From positions 1-13,819 of the forward strand of contig JBDTSW010000059.1 of the NCBI GenBank assembly GCA_039930945.1: 13,819 nucleotides of DNA. Reading direction: 5' to 3'. The stretch's first letter is position 1. The number at the start of each line of letters is the position of its first letter. Positions 7,636-13,819 of this stretch are shown one piece after another. The notes beneath the pieces were generated by a model, which saw nothing but the letters and a program-made list of their open reading frames with translations, did no database searches and was not told the origin of the DNA. The DNA is from JBDTSW01 sp039930945. GTDB taxonomy: Bacteria; Actinomycetota; Thermoleophilia; Solirubrobacterales; 70-9. Both the position numbers and the translations under genes were made by a program.

Positions 7636-9122
7636 CTCGCAACCCCCGCCACGCCGCCTCGAGGCCCGCCTGGATGGTCGGCCTGGCGCTGGTGGTCGTG
7701 ATCGTGATCGGCAGCTTCCTCGCCTACACCAAGGACCTGCCCTTCAACAGCGAGGGCTACCGGCTCAGCGCCACCTTCGAGAATGCCGCGACGCTGCGCC
7801 CGACCTCGCCGGTACGGATCGCCGGGGTCACGGTGGGCGAGGTCACCGAGGTGACCTCGCAGGGCGATCTGGCCGAGGTCACCTTCACCGTCGACGAGGC
7901 CGGCCGGCCGATCCACGAGGACGCCGAGGCCGAGATCCGCCCGCGGCTCTTCCTCGAGGGCAACTTCTTCATCGACCTCAGGCCCGGCAGCCCCAGCGCG
8001 CCCGAGCTGCCGAGCGAGGGCGAGATTCCGCTGACGCGAACGGCCACCGCGGTCCAGCTCGACGAGATCCTGACCTCGCTGCAGTCGGACTCGCGGGCAA
8101 ACCTCCAGGACCTGCTGGAGGGCTACGGCACGGCGCTCACCGTCGAGCCCACCGCGGCCGACGACGCCGAGCAGGATCCCGACGTCCAGGGCGAGACCGC
8201 CGCCGAGGCGATCAACGACTCCTTCGCCTACGGCGGCAAGGCGGGCAAGGGCACGGCGATCGTCACCGAGGCCCTGCAGGGAACCAAGCCCCACGACCTC
8301 TCGAAGCTGATCGCCGCCAGCGGTGGCGTGTTCGAGACGCTGGGCCGGCGCGAGGCATCGCTGAAGGGCCTGATCACCAACCTCAACATCACCACCGGCG
8401 CCCTGGCGGCGGAGCAGTCGAACCTCTCGGCCTCGATCCACGAGCTGGCGCCGACGCTGGAGCAGGCCGACCTGTCGTTGCGCCACCTCTCCGACGCGCT
8501 GCCACCGCTGCGTGCCTGGGCCCGGGCGCTGGAGCCGAGCCTGCACGAGCTGCCCGCCACGATCCAGGCATCGGGCCCGTGGCTCGACCAGACGGCACTG
8601 TTGCTGCGCGACCGGGAGCTGGGCACGCTCGCCCGGCTGCTCGGCGACTCGGCGCGCCCGCTGGCGAAGACGGCGGACCAGTCGCTGAAGCTGCTGCCGC
8701 AGGTGACCCGGCTCAGCCGCTGCGTCACCGACGTGCTCGACCCCGCCGCCGACACGGCGATCACGGTCGATCCGAACGACCCCACAAACACCTCGACCGT
8801 CTGGCAGGAGTTCTTCTACGGAGCGGTCAACCTGGGCGGGGCCGCCGGCAACTTCGACGGCAACGGCCACTACCTGCGCGCCAACGCCGGCGGTGGGGAC
8901 ACCCTCGCCGAGGCCCCGAACCCCGGCGGCGGCTTCCAGAACACGAAGAACTTCGGCACCGCCCAGGATGGCTCCGCCTTCCCCACCCGCGGCGTGCAGC
9001 CGGACCTGCCCGCGAGCGCCCCCGCGTTCCGCACCGACGTCGCCTGCCAGACGAACGCGCTGCCCGACCTCAACGGCCCCGCCGCCGACCCGGTGGCCTC
9101 CGACCTGGTGCCGACGCCATGA
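7632..9122 (+). CDS. MCE family protein, fourth of six (MceD position)
   Basis: This 496-aa MCE protein starts at the ATG that overlaps the previous stop (ATGA). No Shine-Dalgarno is visible, so it probably depends on coupled translation. A basic N-terminus and a membrane anchor (about 15-32) lead to FLAYTKDLPF (29-38). The MCE domain includes LRPTSPVRIAGVTVGEV and the closing strand LEGNFFIDLRPG. The tail signature is VQLDEILTSLQSDSR (141-155). The helical tail is interrupted by an acidic insert (roughly 172-190). The C-terminal part carries DGNGHY (409-414), as in the first MCE protein, then a Gly/Pro/Ala-rich end with two or three cysteines. The sequence upstream of this ATG in the same frame is antisense-like overlap with the third gene and was excluded. 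Confidence 0.89.
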   Translation: MTRNPRHAASRPAWMVGLALVVVIVIGSFLAYTKDLPFNSEGYRLSATFENAATLRPTSPVRIAGVTVGEVTEVTSQGDLAEVTFTVDEAGRPIHEDAEAEIRPRLFLEGNFFIDLRPGSPSAPELPSEGEIPLTRTATAVQLDEILTSLQSDSRANLQDLLEGYGTALTVEPTAADDAEQDPDVQGETAAEAINDSFAYGGKAGKGTAIVTEALQGTKPHDLSKLIAASGGVFETLGRREASLKGLITNLNITTGALAAEQSNLSASIHELAPTLEQADLSLRHLSDALPPLRAWARALEPSLHELPATIQASGPWLDQTALLLRDRELGTLARLLGDSARPLAKTADQSLKLLPQVTRLSRCVTDVLDPAADTAITVDPNDPTNTSTVWQEFFYGAVNLGGAAGNFDGNGHYLRANAGGGDTLAEAPNPGGGFQNTKNFGTAQDGSAFPTRGVQPDLPASAPAFRTDVACQTNALPDLNGPAADPVASDLVPTP

Positions 9123-10483
9123 AACGCGCGATCCGAGAGCACCTCACCGACTTCGTCGCGATCTTCCTGCTGATCGTCGCCGGGCTCGCGACCACGATCT
9201 TCATCCTCTCGCGCCAGCAGGCCCCTTATCCGTCCTGGATACCGATCCTCGGCGACGATACCCTCGAGCTCAAGGGCGAGTTCCGCTCCTCGCAAGCGGT
9301 CAGCCCCGGCCAGGGGCAGACGGTCAACATCGCCGGGATCAAGGTCGGCGACATCACCGAGGTCGATCTCGAAGACGGCAACGCGGTGGTGACGATGCTG
9401 GTCGACGACACCTACGCGCCGCTGATCCACACCGACGCCTCGATGCTGCTGCGACCCCGCACCGGCCTCCAGGACATGGTGGTCGAGCTCGACCCGGGCT
9501 CTCCGGAGGCCAAGCCGGTCCAGGAGGGAGCGACGATCCCGCTGACCCAGACCCAGTCGCAGGTCCAGTCCGACGAGATCCTCGCCTCGCTCGACGGCGA
9601 CACCCGCGACTACCTGCAGCTCCTGCTCGAGGGCGGCGGCCGTGGCCTCGGCGGCAACGGCGAGGAGCTGGCGGCGGTGCTGAAGCGCTTCGAGCCCACC
9701 GCTCGCGACCTGGCGAAGATCAACGGCAAGCTCTCCCAGCGGCGCGCCAACATCGCCCGCGCGATCACCAGCTTCCGCCTGCTCACCCAGGAGCTGGGCT
9801 CGCGCGACACCCGGCTCGGCGAGTTCGTCGACTCCTCGAACGCGGTGATGGAGTCGTTCGCCAGCCAGGAGGCCTCGATCCGGGCCACCCTGCAGGAGCT
9901 GCCCTCGGCGCTGGCGGCGACCCGCGGCGCGCTCGACAGCGGCGACAAGCTGGCACTCGAGCTGGGCCCCACCTCCGAGGCGCTGATCCCCTCGGCGAAG
10001 GCGCTGGGCCCTGCCCTGCGCGAGACGCGCCCCTTCCTGCGCGACACCGTCGAGCCGATCCGCGAGCAGATCCGTCCCTTCACGCGTCAGGTCCAGACCC
10101 CCGTCCGCCACCTGACCCAGGCGGCGCGGGCGCTCAACGACGCCACCCCGGCCCTCGATCGCTCCTTCACCGACGTCAACCGCCTGTTCAACTCGCTCGC
10201 CTACAACCCGCCCGGCGCCGAGGAGGGCTACCTGTTCTGGTCGAGCTGGTTCGCCCACAACACCAACGGCCTGTTCACGCTCCAGGACGCCCAGGGGCCG
10301 ATTCTGCGCGGGCTGGTGCTGCAGTCCTGCCAGACCGCCACCAACGCCGAGGCGCTGACGAACGACGTCGGCACCCCGCGCCCGTTCCTGAAGACCCTGC
10401 AGCAGCTCACCCGGGTGCCGACGGCGACCGCGGCCGCCCCCTACGACCCGACGCAACCGGCGATCTGCACACTGGACCCGTGA
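9119..10483 (+). CDS. MCE family protein, fifth of six (MceE position)
   Basis: This 454-aa MCE protein starts at an ATG overlapping the previous stop (ATGA), with no clear Shine-Dalgarno. Its membrane anchor is about residues 12-30. A linker with PYPSWIPILGDD separates the anchor from the MCE domain, which includes NIAGIKVGDITEV and the closing strand DMVVELDPGSP. The tail signature is VQSDEILASLDGDTR (149-163), followed by a long amphipathic helical stretch. In mycobacterial operons the fifth MCE protein is a lipoprotein; no lipobox cysteine is present here, so that feature is not conserved. The stop shares one base with a 14-codon micro-ORF that leads to the sixth MCE gene. Confidence 0.9.
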   Translation: MKRAIREHLTDFVAIFLLIVAGLATTIFILSRQQAPYPSWIPILGDDTLELKGEFRSSQAVSPGQGQTVNIAGIKVGDITEVDLEDGNAVVTMLVDDTYAPLIHTDASMLLRPRTGLQDMVVELDPGSPEAKPVQEGATIPLTQTQSQVQSDEILASLDGDTRDYLQLLLEGGGRGLGGNGEELAAVLKRFEPTARDLAKINGKLSQRRANIARAITSFRLLTQELGSRDTRLGEFVDSSNAVMESFASQEASIRATLQELPSALAATRGALDSGDKLALELGPTSEALIPSAKALGPALRETRPFLRDTVEPIREQIRPFTRQVQTPVRHLTQAARALNDATPALDRSFTDVNRLFNSLAYNPPGAEEGYLFWSSWFAHNTNGLFTLQDAQGPILRGLVLQSCQTATNAEALTNDVGTPRPFLKTLQQLTRVPTATAAAPYDPTQPAICTLDP

Positions 10484-10527
10484 TGACTCTCCCAGCCGAC
10501 ATCCTTCCGGGCGAGGCGAGCCGCTGA
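10483..10527 (+). CDS. 14-codon micro-ORF bridging the fifth and sixth MCE genes
   Basis: ATG at 10483-10485 uses the last A of the preceding TGA, and its own TGA at 10525-10527 shares its A with the ATG of the next MCE gene (TGATG at both ends). The predicted peptide is MTLPADILPGEASR, which matches nothing I know. The likeliest role is to carry terminating ribosomes across the 43-nt gap so that the sixth subunit is made in step with the others; the peptide itself may be meaningless. It could also be the chance result of two common stop-start overlaps in a GC-rich gap. Translation is not proven. Confidence 0.35.
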   Translation: MTLPADILPGEASR

Positions 10528-12098
10528 TGGCGACCCGCCCGCCGACAGTCACCCGGATCCTGATCGCGGTCGGCTTCACGCTGTCGTGCTTCGGCCTGGC
10601 GCTGTTCTTGTGGATCGCCTTCGGCGGCCCGTCGCCGCTGAAGCCCCAGAGCTACCGGGTAACGGTTCCGTTCGACGAGGCGACCACGCTGGCGCAGGAA
10701 TCCGACGTCCGCATCTCCGGCGTCTCGGTCGGCAAGGTGAAGTCGATCGAGCTCGCCGACGACGGGCTGGCCTCGGCCGAGCTCGAGCTGCAGCCGGCAT
10801 ACGCGCCGCTGCCGGTGGACTCCCGGGCGACCCTGAGACAGAAGACGCTGCTCGGCGAAACCTACGTCGAGCTGACGCCGGGACACGACCAGGCCGGGAC
10901 GATCGACGAGGGCGGCGAGCTGGACACCGCGCAGGTGGCCGACTCGGTCCAGCTCGACGAGATCTTCCGCGCCTTCGACCAGCCGACGCGCGACGCGTTC
11001 CAGGCCTGGATGCAGGGCCAGGCCGCGGCGCTGCGGGGCCGCGGCGACGACCTCTCGCTGGCGATCGCCAGCCTCGACCCCTTCGCCGAGGAGGCAGACC
11101 GGACGCTGCGGGTGCTCGACACCCAGCGCCTCGCCGTGCGCCGGCTCGTCCGCGATGGTGGCGAGGTCTTCAACGCGCTCTCCGAGCGCCAGGGCCAGCT
11201 CCGCGGCCTGATCACCAACTCCGACGAGGTCTTCACGACGACCGCCGCGCGCGACGCCGAGCTGGAGCAGGCCTTCCAGATCTTCCCCACCTTCCTGCGT
11301 GAGACGCGGGCCACGCTCACCCGTCTCGACCGCTTCGCCCAGGACACCGACCCGCTGGTCCAGCAGCTGCGGCCCGCTGCGCGCGAGCTCAGCCCGACGC
11401 TGATCGACCTCGGCCGGCTGGCGCCGGAGCTGGAGGGCTTCTTGCGCGGGCTTCGCGGCACGATCTCGGCCGCCGTCCCGGGCTTGCCCGCGACGCGCCG
11501 CCTGCTCTCGGCCGACCTGACGCCGCTGCTCACCGCGCTCGACCCCTTCCTCGCCGACTTCAACTCGATCTTCGAGGTGGTCCGGCTCTACCGCCGCGAG
11601 GTCACCGCCCTGCTGGGCAACACCACCGCCTCGACGCTCGCCGCCCAAAACGACGCCGGCGCCCGCCGGCAGCTTCTGCGCACCTCGTCCCCGCTTCACC
11701 CGGAGACGCTGGCCTCGGGCTATCCGCGGCGGCTCGAGATCAACCGCGCCAACCCCTACACGCTGTTCGGCCAGTTCCTCAGCATCGACCCGGTCGGTGG
11801 GCAGGGCTACTTCGACTCCTATGAGACCCGCCACTGCCCGGCGGGGGCGACGCCCGGGATCAACGCCCAGCTCGACCCCGCCGACCGCGACCTGCTGATC
11901 CCCACCGACGTGCCCGAGTCCCGGGAGCTGTTCGACCGGATCCGGCGCTTCTCCTTCAACGACGTCGCCGCCGGGCTGGACGGCATGTACAACACCGACG
12001 ACCTGCCCGCGCCGCCGTGCGACCAGCAACTCGACTACGACTCGATCGGGGTCTCGCCGGAGCAGACCCAGTACCTGCACGTGCGGGAGCAGCCCTGA
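10527..12098 (+). CDS. MCE family protein, sixth of six (MceF position)
   Basis: This 523-aa protein is the longest of the set. Its membrane anchor is about residues 10-32; the cysteine inside it (TLSCFG) does not fit a lipobox. The MCE domain includes LAQESDVRISGVSVGKV and the closing strand LGETYVELTPGH. The tail signature is VQLDEIFRAFDQPTR (141-155). Helical repeats continue to about residue 390. The last 130 residues form a distinct, tyrosine- and phenylalanine-containing C-terminal region (YTLFGQFLSID, QGYFDSYETRHC), with two cysteines, that may cap the assembly; that role is inference. A weak GAGG lies 10 nt before the ATG at 10527. The start overlaps the micro-ORF stop by one base. 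It is the last gene of the operon; the next gene has its own ribosome site 160 nt away. Confidence 0.9.
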   Translation: MATRPPTVTRILIAVGFTLSCFGLALFLWIAFGGPSPLKPQSYRVTVPFDEATTLAQESDVRISGVSVGKVKSIELADDGLASAELELQPAYAPLPVDSRATLRQKTLLGETYVELTPGHDQAGTIDEGGELDTAQVADSVQLDEIFRAFDQPTRDAFQAWMQGQAAALRGRGDDLSLAIASLDPFAEEADRTLRVLDTQRLAVRRLVRDGGEVFNALSERQGQLRGLITNSDEVFTTTAARDAELEQAFQIFPTFLRETRATLTRLDRFAQDTDPLVQQLRPAARELSPTLIDLGRLAPELEGFLRGLRGTISAAVPGLPATRRLLSADLTPLLTALDPFLADFNSIFEVVRLYRREVTALLGNTTASTLAAQNDAGARRQLLRTSSPLHPETLASGYPRRLEINRANPYTLFGQFLSIDPVGGQGYFDSYETRHCPAGATPGINAQLDPADRDLLIPTDVPESRELFDRIRRFSFNDVAAGLDGMYNTDDLPAPPCDQQLDYDSIGVSPEQTQYLHVREQP

Positions 12099-12246
12099 TC
12101 TGTAGTTTTTCCCGTAACCTAAGGGGGGCAAACCCGTTACAAGAGCAGGGGTTGATCCCGGTCACGGGCTCAGGCGAGCCCTTGATCATCGGCAAGACCA
12201 TCCGCAGACTTGAAACTCAAACGCGCGGACTGACCGCGCACACTCC
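12099..12246 (+). promoter_or_regulatory. Intergenic region with inverted repeats before the secreted protein gene
   Basis: This stretch is less GC-rich than its surroundings and holds no convincing ORF. It contains GTAAC (12114-12118) and GTTAC (12136-12140) as an inverted pair. It also has a perfect hairpin GGGCTC-AGGC-GAGCCC (12166-12181), and a smaller CCCG-GTCA-CGGG hairpin (12157-12168) that shares the GGG and so excludes it. TTGATC occurs twice, 30 bp apart (12152-12157 and 12182-12187). The second copy lies 17 bp before CAGACT (12205-12210), a weak -35/-10 pair. The region should hold the promoter of the secreted protein and perhaps the end of the MCE transcript, but there is no T-run. 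No known riboswitch was recognised. Confidence 0.35.
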
Positions 12247-12253
12247 AAGGAGG
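12247..12253 (+). promoter_or_regulatory. Strong ribosome binding site of the secreted protein gene
   Basis: AAGGAGG, a full match to the anti-Shine-Dalgarno, lies 5 nt before the GTG at 12259. It is the best ribosome site in the window and suggests high expression. It fixes the start codon. Confidence 0.75.
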
Positions 12254-12258
12254 AGAAC

Positions 12259-13218
12259 GTGAGAAGCATCCCACGCAAGACCATCGTCGCCGGGTTGGCG
12301 TCCGTGATCGCCCTCGCGGCGGCCGGCAACGCCTTCGCCGCCGGCGCCGACGACAACCGGTTCGACCTGTCCGCCTCGACCAGCCTGAACACCCAGGACT
12401 CAGCAAAGTTGGGGAAGGCCAATCTGTTCCTGCAGGTAACCAACCTGGACAACGACAACGCGCCCATTACCCCGGCCGAGAACTTCGAGGAGGCGCGGAT
12501 CGACATCGACGACGACATCGTGCTCAACTCGAAGAAGGCGGGCACGTGCGACGCGGATGTGGTTCCGCTTGGAGCGGCAAACACCCAGGATGCGGTCGAT
12601 CTCTGCGGCAAGAAGAGCCAGATCGGCTCGGGTAACGGCAAGGCCCGGTTCGCCGGCTTCGCGGGCCTCGATCCCGTCAGTCAGGAAATTGATCTCACGG
12701 TGACGACGTTCAACGGCCCGGTGTCGACCGCCGGTCCGACGGAGTGCGCGGCCACGTCCGGAGGCGGCCCGGTCAACTGCGAGTGGGTCGGCGGCAACCC
12801 GACGGTCTACCTGCACGCCCGCAACGATGCCACGGGGCAGACGACGCTCGCCCAGGGTGAGATCCAGGACGCAACCGACACCCTGCCGGGTACGGGCACG
12901 CCCCCGATCGCAGCCGGGTTCGGTTCGCGCCTCCTGGTCTCCGACGCCAGCGACGTGGCCGGCGACGCCGGCGCGATCACGCTGTTCAACTCGGTGATCG
13001 GCAAGACGACCACGTACAAGAAGAAGGGCAAGAAGAAGAAGGTCCACTACATCTCGGCTCGCTGCAACCCGGCCGACGATATCGACCCGCTCGCGGGCGG
13101 CACCCAGCCCGGGTTCAAGTTCAAGGGCGAGTTGGTCTATGACGACGACACCACCCACGGTGGTGGCGGCGCCAGCATCGACACGGACACCAACATCGCG
13201 TACTGCGCCACCCCGTAG
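12259..13218 (+). CDS. Secreted protein of unknown function
   Basis: This 319-aa protein has a clear Sec signal peptide: a basic MRSIPRK start, a hydrophobic core, and a probable cleavage after AFA (27/28). I do not recognise the mature part. It starts with a polar, aspartate-rich segment (GADDNRFDLSAS) and looks mostly beta-structured. It has six cysteines (97, 116, 163, 174, 269, 316), enough for three disulfides, and many Asp/Asn/Gly loops that might bind calcium. A very basic block, YKKKGKKKKVHY (253-264), breaks the otherwise acidic chain. No membrane helix, cell-wall anchor or catalytic motif was seen. The GTG start has a perfect ribosome site, and the gene ends in a strong terminator, so it appears to be its own well-expressed unit. 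Its place behind the MCE operon invites the idea of an envelope or lipid-related partner, but nothing in the sequence proves that. Confidence 0.8.
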   Translation: MRSIPRKTIVAGLASVIALAAAGNAFAAGADDNRFDLSASTSLNTQDSAKLGKANLFLQVTNLDNDNAPITPAENFEEARIDIDDDIVLNSKKAGTCDADVVPLGAANTQDAVDLCGKKSQIGSGNGKARFAGFAGLDPVSQEIDLTVTTFNGPVSTAGPTECAATSGGGPVNCEWVGGNPTVYLHARNDATGQTTLAQGEIQDATDTLPGTGTPPIAAGFGSRLLVSDASDVAGDAGAITLFNSVIGKTTTYKKKGKKKKVHYISARCNPADDIDPLAGGTQPGFKFKGELVYDDDTTHGGGGASIDTDTNIAYCATP

Positions 13219-13245
13219 TTCCAATCGCAGTCTCTGGCTGAAGCC

Positions 13246-13279
13246 AAGAGGGGCGGCCTTCGGGCCGCCCCTCTTTTTT
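13246..13279 (+). terminator. Strong intrinsic terminator
   Basis: A perfect 13-bp stem (13246-13258 with 13263-13275) closed by a stable TTCG tetraloop is followed directly by T residues to 13279. It lies 27 nt after the stop of the secreted protein gene and should end that transcript efficiently. It also separates it from the lipoprotein gene. Confidence 0.93.
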
Positions 13280-13305
13280 CTGCGCCGCCGCGCCGCCGGG
13301 CCGGG

Positions 13306-13311
13306 TAGGTT
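13306..13311 (+). promoter_or_regulatory. Candidate -10 box (TAGGTT) for the lipoprotein gene
   Basis: TAGGTT ends 6 nt before the GTG at 13318, so transcription would begin at or next to the start codon and give a leaderless mRNA. It resembles the TAGGAT candidate ahead of the MCE operon. The in-frame TAG at 13306-13308 excludes any longer version of the gene. No -35 box is obvious. Confidence 0.35.
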
Positions 13312-13317
13312 TGCGGT

Positions 13318-13653
13318 GTGACCGGATGCCTCGCAGCCCTGCTCCCGGCGCTTTTGGCCCTGATCGCGCTGGCCGGTTGCGGCGAGTCCGAGCAGTTCTC
13401 CGACGGCAAGATCGCGGACGCGATCGCGCTCGACGACGGCGCCGTCGGCGGCGACCCCTTCTGCATCGTCAAGGACTTCCTCAACGACGCCGGCGAGGTC
13501 GACAGGGCCGACCGCAAGGACGGCCCGGCGATCTCCAGCGCCCAGGGCGACGTCGGCGTGATCGTCCAGCAGCCGTTCCCGGGAGACTGCGAGCAGGAGG
13601 TCCGCGCCGGCCTCAACAAGCTCAATCCGAAGCAGGACAAGGAAGGCGACTGA
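13318..13653 (+). CDS. Small putative lipoprotein, function unknown
   Basis: This 111-aa protein starts with a hydrophobic leader and a lipobox LAGC (18-21), predicting lipid attachment at C21 and an outer-leaflet location. The mature part is acidic and has two further cysteines, C49 (DPFCIV) and C91 (PGDCEQE), which could form a disulfide. The C-terminus is charged (LNPKQDKEGD). I recognise no family. The leader lacks the usual positive charges before the hydrophobic core, which is unusual for a lipoprotein. The start is nevertheless forced: a stop codon lies four codons upstream, and the next candidate inside would destroy the leader. There is no convincing ribosome site, consistent with a leaderless message from the TAGGTT just upstream. 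It follows a strong terminator and precedes metG by 60 nt. Confidence 0.68.
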   Translation: MTGCLAALLPALLALIALAGCGESEQFSDGKIADAIALDDGAVGGDPFCIVKDFLNDAGEVDRADRKDGPAISSAQGDVGVIVQQPFPGDCEQEVRAGLNKLNPKQDKEGD

Positions 13654-13659
13654 CTGAGA

Positions 13660-13678
13660 GCGGGCGCGCCTCGCCCGC
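13660..13678 (+). other. Hairpin between the lipoprotein gene and metG
   Basis: GCGGGCG pairs with CGCCCGC around a CGCCT loop, 7 nt after the lipoprotein stop. There is no T-run. It may be a weak terminator or an incidental GC-rich stem. Confidence 0.25.
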
Positions 13679-13713
13679 GCCGAGGCCGGGCGGCATAGTC
13701 TCCGTCGCCGCCG

Positions 13714-13815
13714 ATGTCCTTCTACATAACCACCCCGATCTACTACGTCAACGCCGAGCCGCAGGAAGCTCAATGCATGAGCTCAGCCCTTGAGACAGCT
13801 GCGAAAAGCCTCTAG
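13714..13815 (+). pseudogene. metG: 5' fragment of methionyl-tRNA synthetase gene, reading lost at the HIGH motif
   Basis: The first 16 codons give MSFYITTPIYYVNAEP, the conserved N-terminus of methionyl-tRNA synthetase. This class I enzyme charges tRNA-Met with methionine, and in the family this stretch leads straight into HIGH, the ATP-binding motif. Here the next codon is CAG, not a His codon, and the frame continues with an unrelated QEAQCMSSALETAAKSL to a TAG at 13813-13815. Homology therefore ends at 13763 or one or two bases earlier. A CATAGT at 13694-13699 might be a -10 box for a short leader. Because metG is normally essential, an assembly chimera at a contig end is the simplest reading. 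Insertion of an element into one copy is the alternative. Confidence 0.72.
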
Positions 13816-13819
13816 CTCC
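13764..13819. other. Foreign or misjoined terminal segment
   Basis: These last 56 bases are about 55% G+C, clearly below the rest of the window, and replace expected metG sequence. They contain a 6-bp inverted repeat, AGCTCA-ATGCA-TGAGCT (13767-13783), close to the junction. I cannot match them to a known insertion sequence end. They may be the edge of a mobile element or unrelated DNA joined during assembly. Confidence 0.55.

Noticed and set aside
10527..10630. Lipobox in the sixth MCE protein (TLSCFG)
   Set aside because: The residues before the cysteine do not fit L-[AS]-[GA]-C, and the cysteine sits in the middle of the membrane helix.
6166..12131. Long open frames on the minus strand tiling the MCE genes (several over 400 codons)
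   Set aside because: They mirror the plus-strand genes, give low-complexity Arg/Gly/Ala/Val/Leu-rich protein without any recognisable domain, and arise from the GC bias of third codon positions.
12166..12181. Intrinsic terminator of the MCE operon
   Set aside because: The stem is perfect but only 6 bp and has no T-run, so it is described as a hairpin in the intergenic region.

Overview
The window is about 13.8 kb of very GC-rich DNA with strongly GC-biased third codon positions. Its gene content suggests a high-GC Gram-positive of the Actinobacteria sensu lato. An LCP cell-wall glycan transferase, a ROK sugar kinase and a run of exactly six MCE-family genes would suit the class Thermoleophilia (Solirubrobacterales type). 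The phylum-level call is fairly secure; the class is inference from protein style and was not checked by search.

Left part (57-3100): an LCP (LytR-CpsA-Psr) protein is read leftward. Only 18 bp from its start, a ROK-family sugar kinase is read rightward, and its stop overlaps the start of rsmI (16S rRNA C1402 2'-O-methyltransferase) by one base.

Centre (3309-12098): six consecutive MCE/MlaD-type genes, all rightward. Each has one N-terminal membrane anchor, an MCE beta-barrel domain and a long helical tail. Neighbours overlap by 4 nt (GTGA or ATGA), except the fifth and sixth, which are bridged by a 14-codon micro-ORF overlapping each neighbour by one base (TGATG). This is one translationally coupled operon, expected to build a hetero-oligomeric envelope lipid-transport channel. 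No YrbE/MlaE permease or MlaF ATPase gene is present, so partners must be encoded elsewhere.

Right part (12099-13819): a 160-nt intergenic stretch with inverted repeats leads to a well-made ribosome site and a secreted 319-aa protein of unknown function, closed by a textbook intrinsic terminator. Next is a small 111-aa lipoprotein, probably read from a nearly leaderless mRNA. Last come the first 16 codons of metG (methionyl-tRNA synthetase). The metG reading is lost at the H of its HIGH motif, where the sequence changes to about 56 bp of lower-GC, unrelated DNA that runs to the end of the window. That is either an assembly chimera at a contig end or the edge of an inserted element.

The most interesting points are the orphan six-MCE operon lying between rsmI and metG, the micro-ORF between MCE genes five and six, the unknown secreted protein behind the operon, and the broken metG end. 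No CRISPR array, tRNA, rRNA or complete mobile element was seen.
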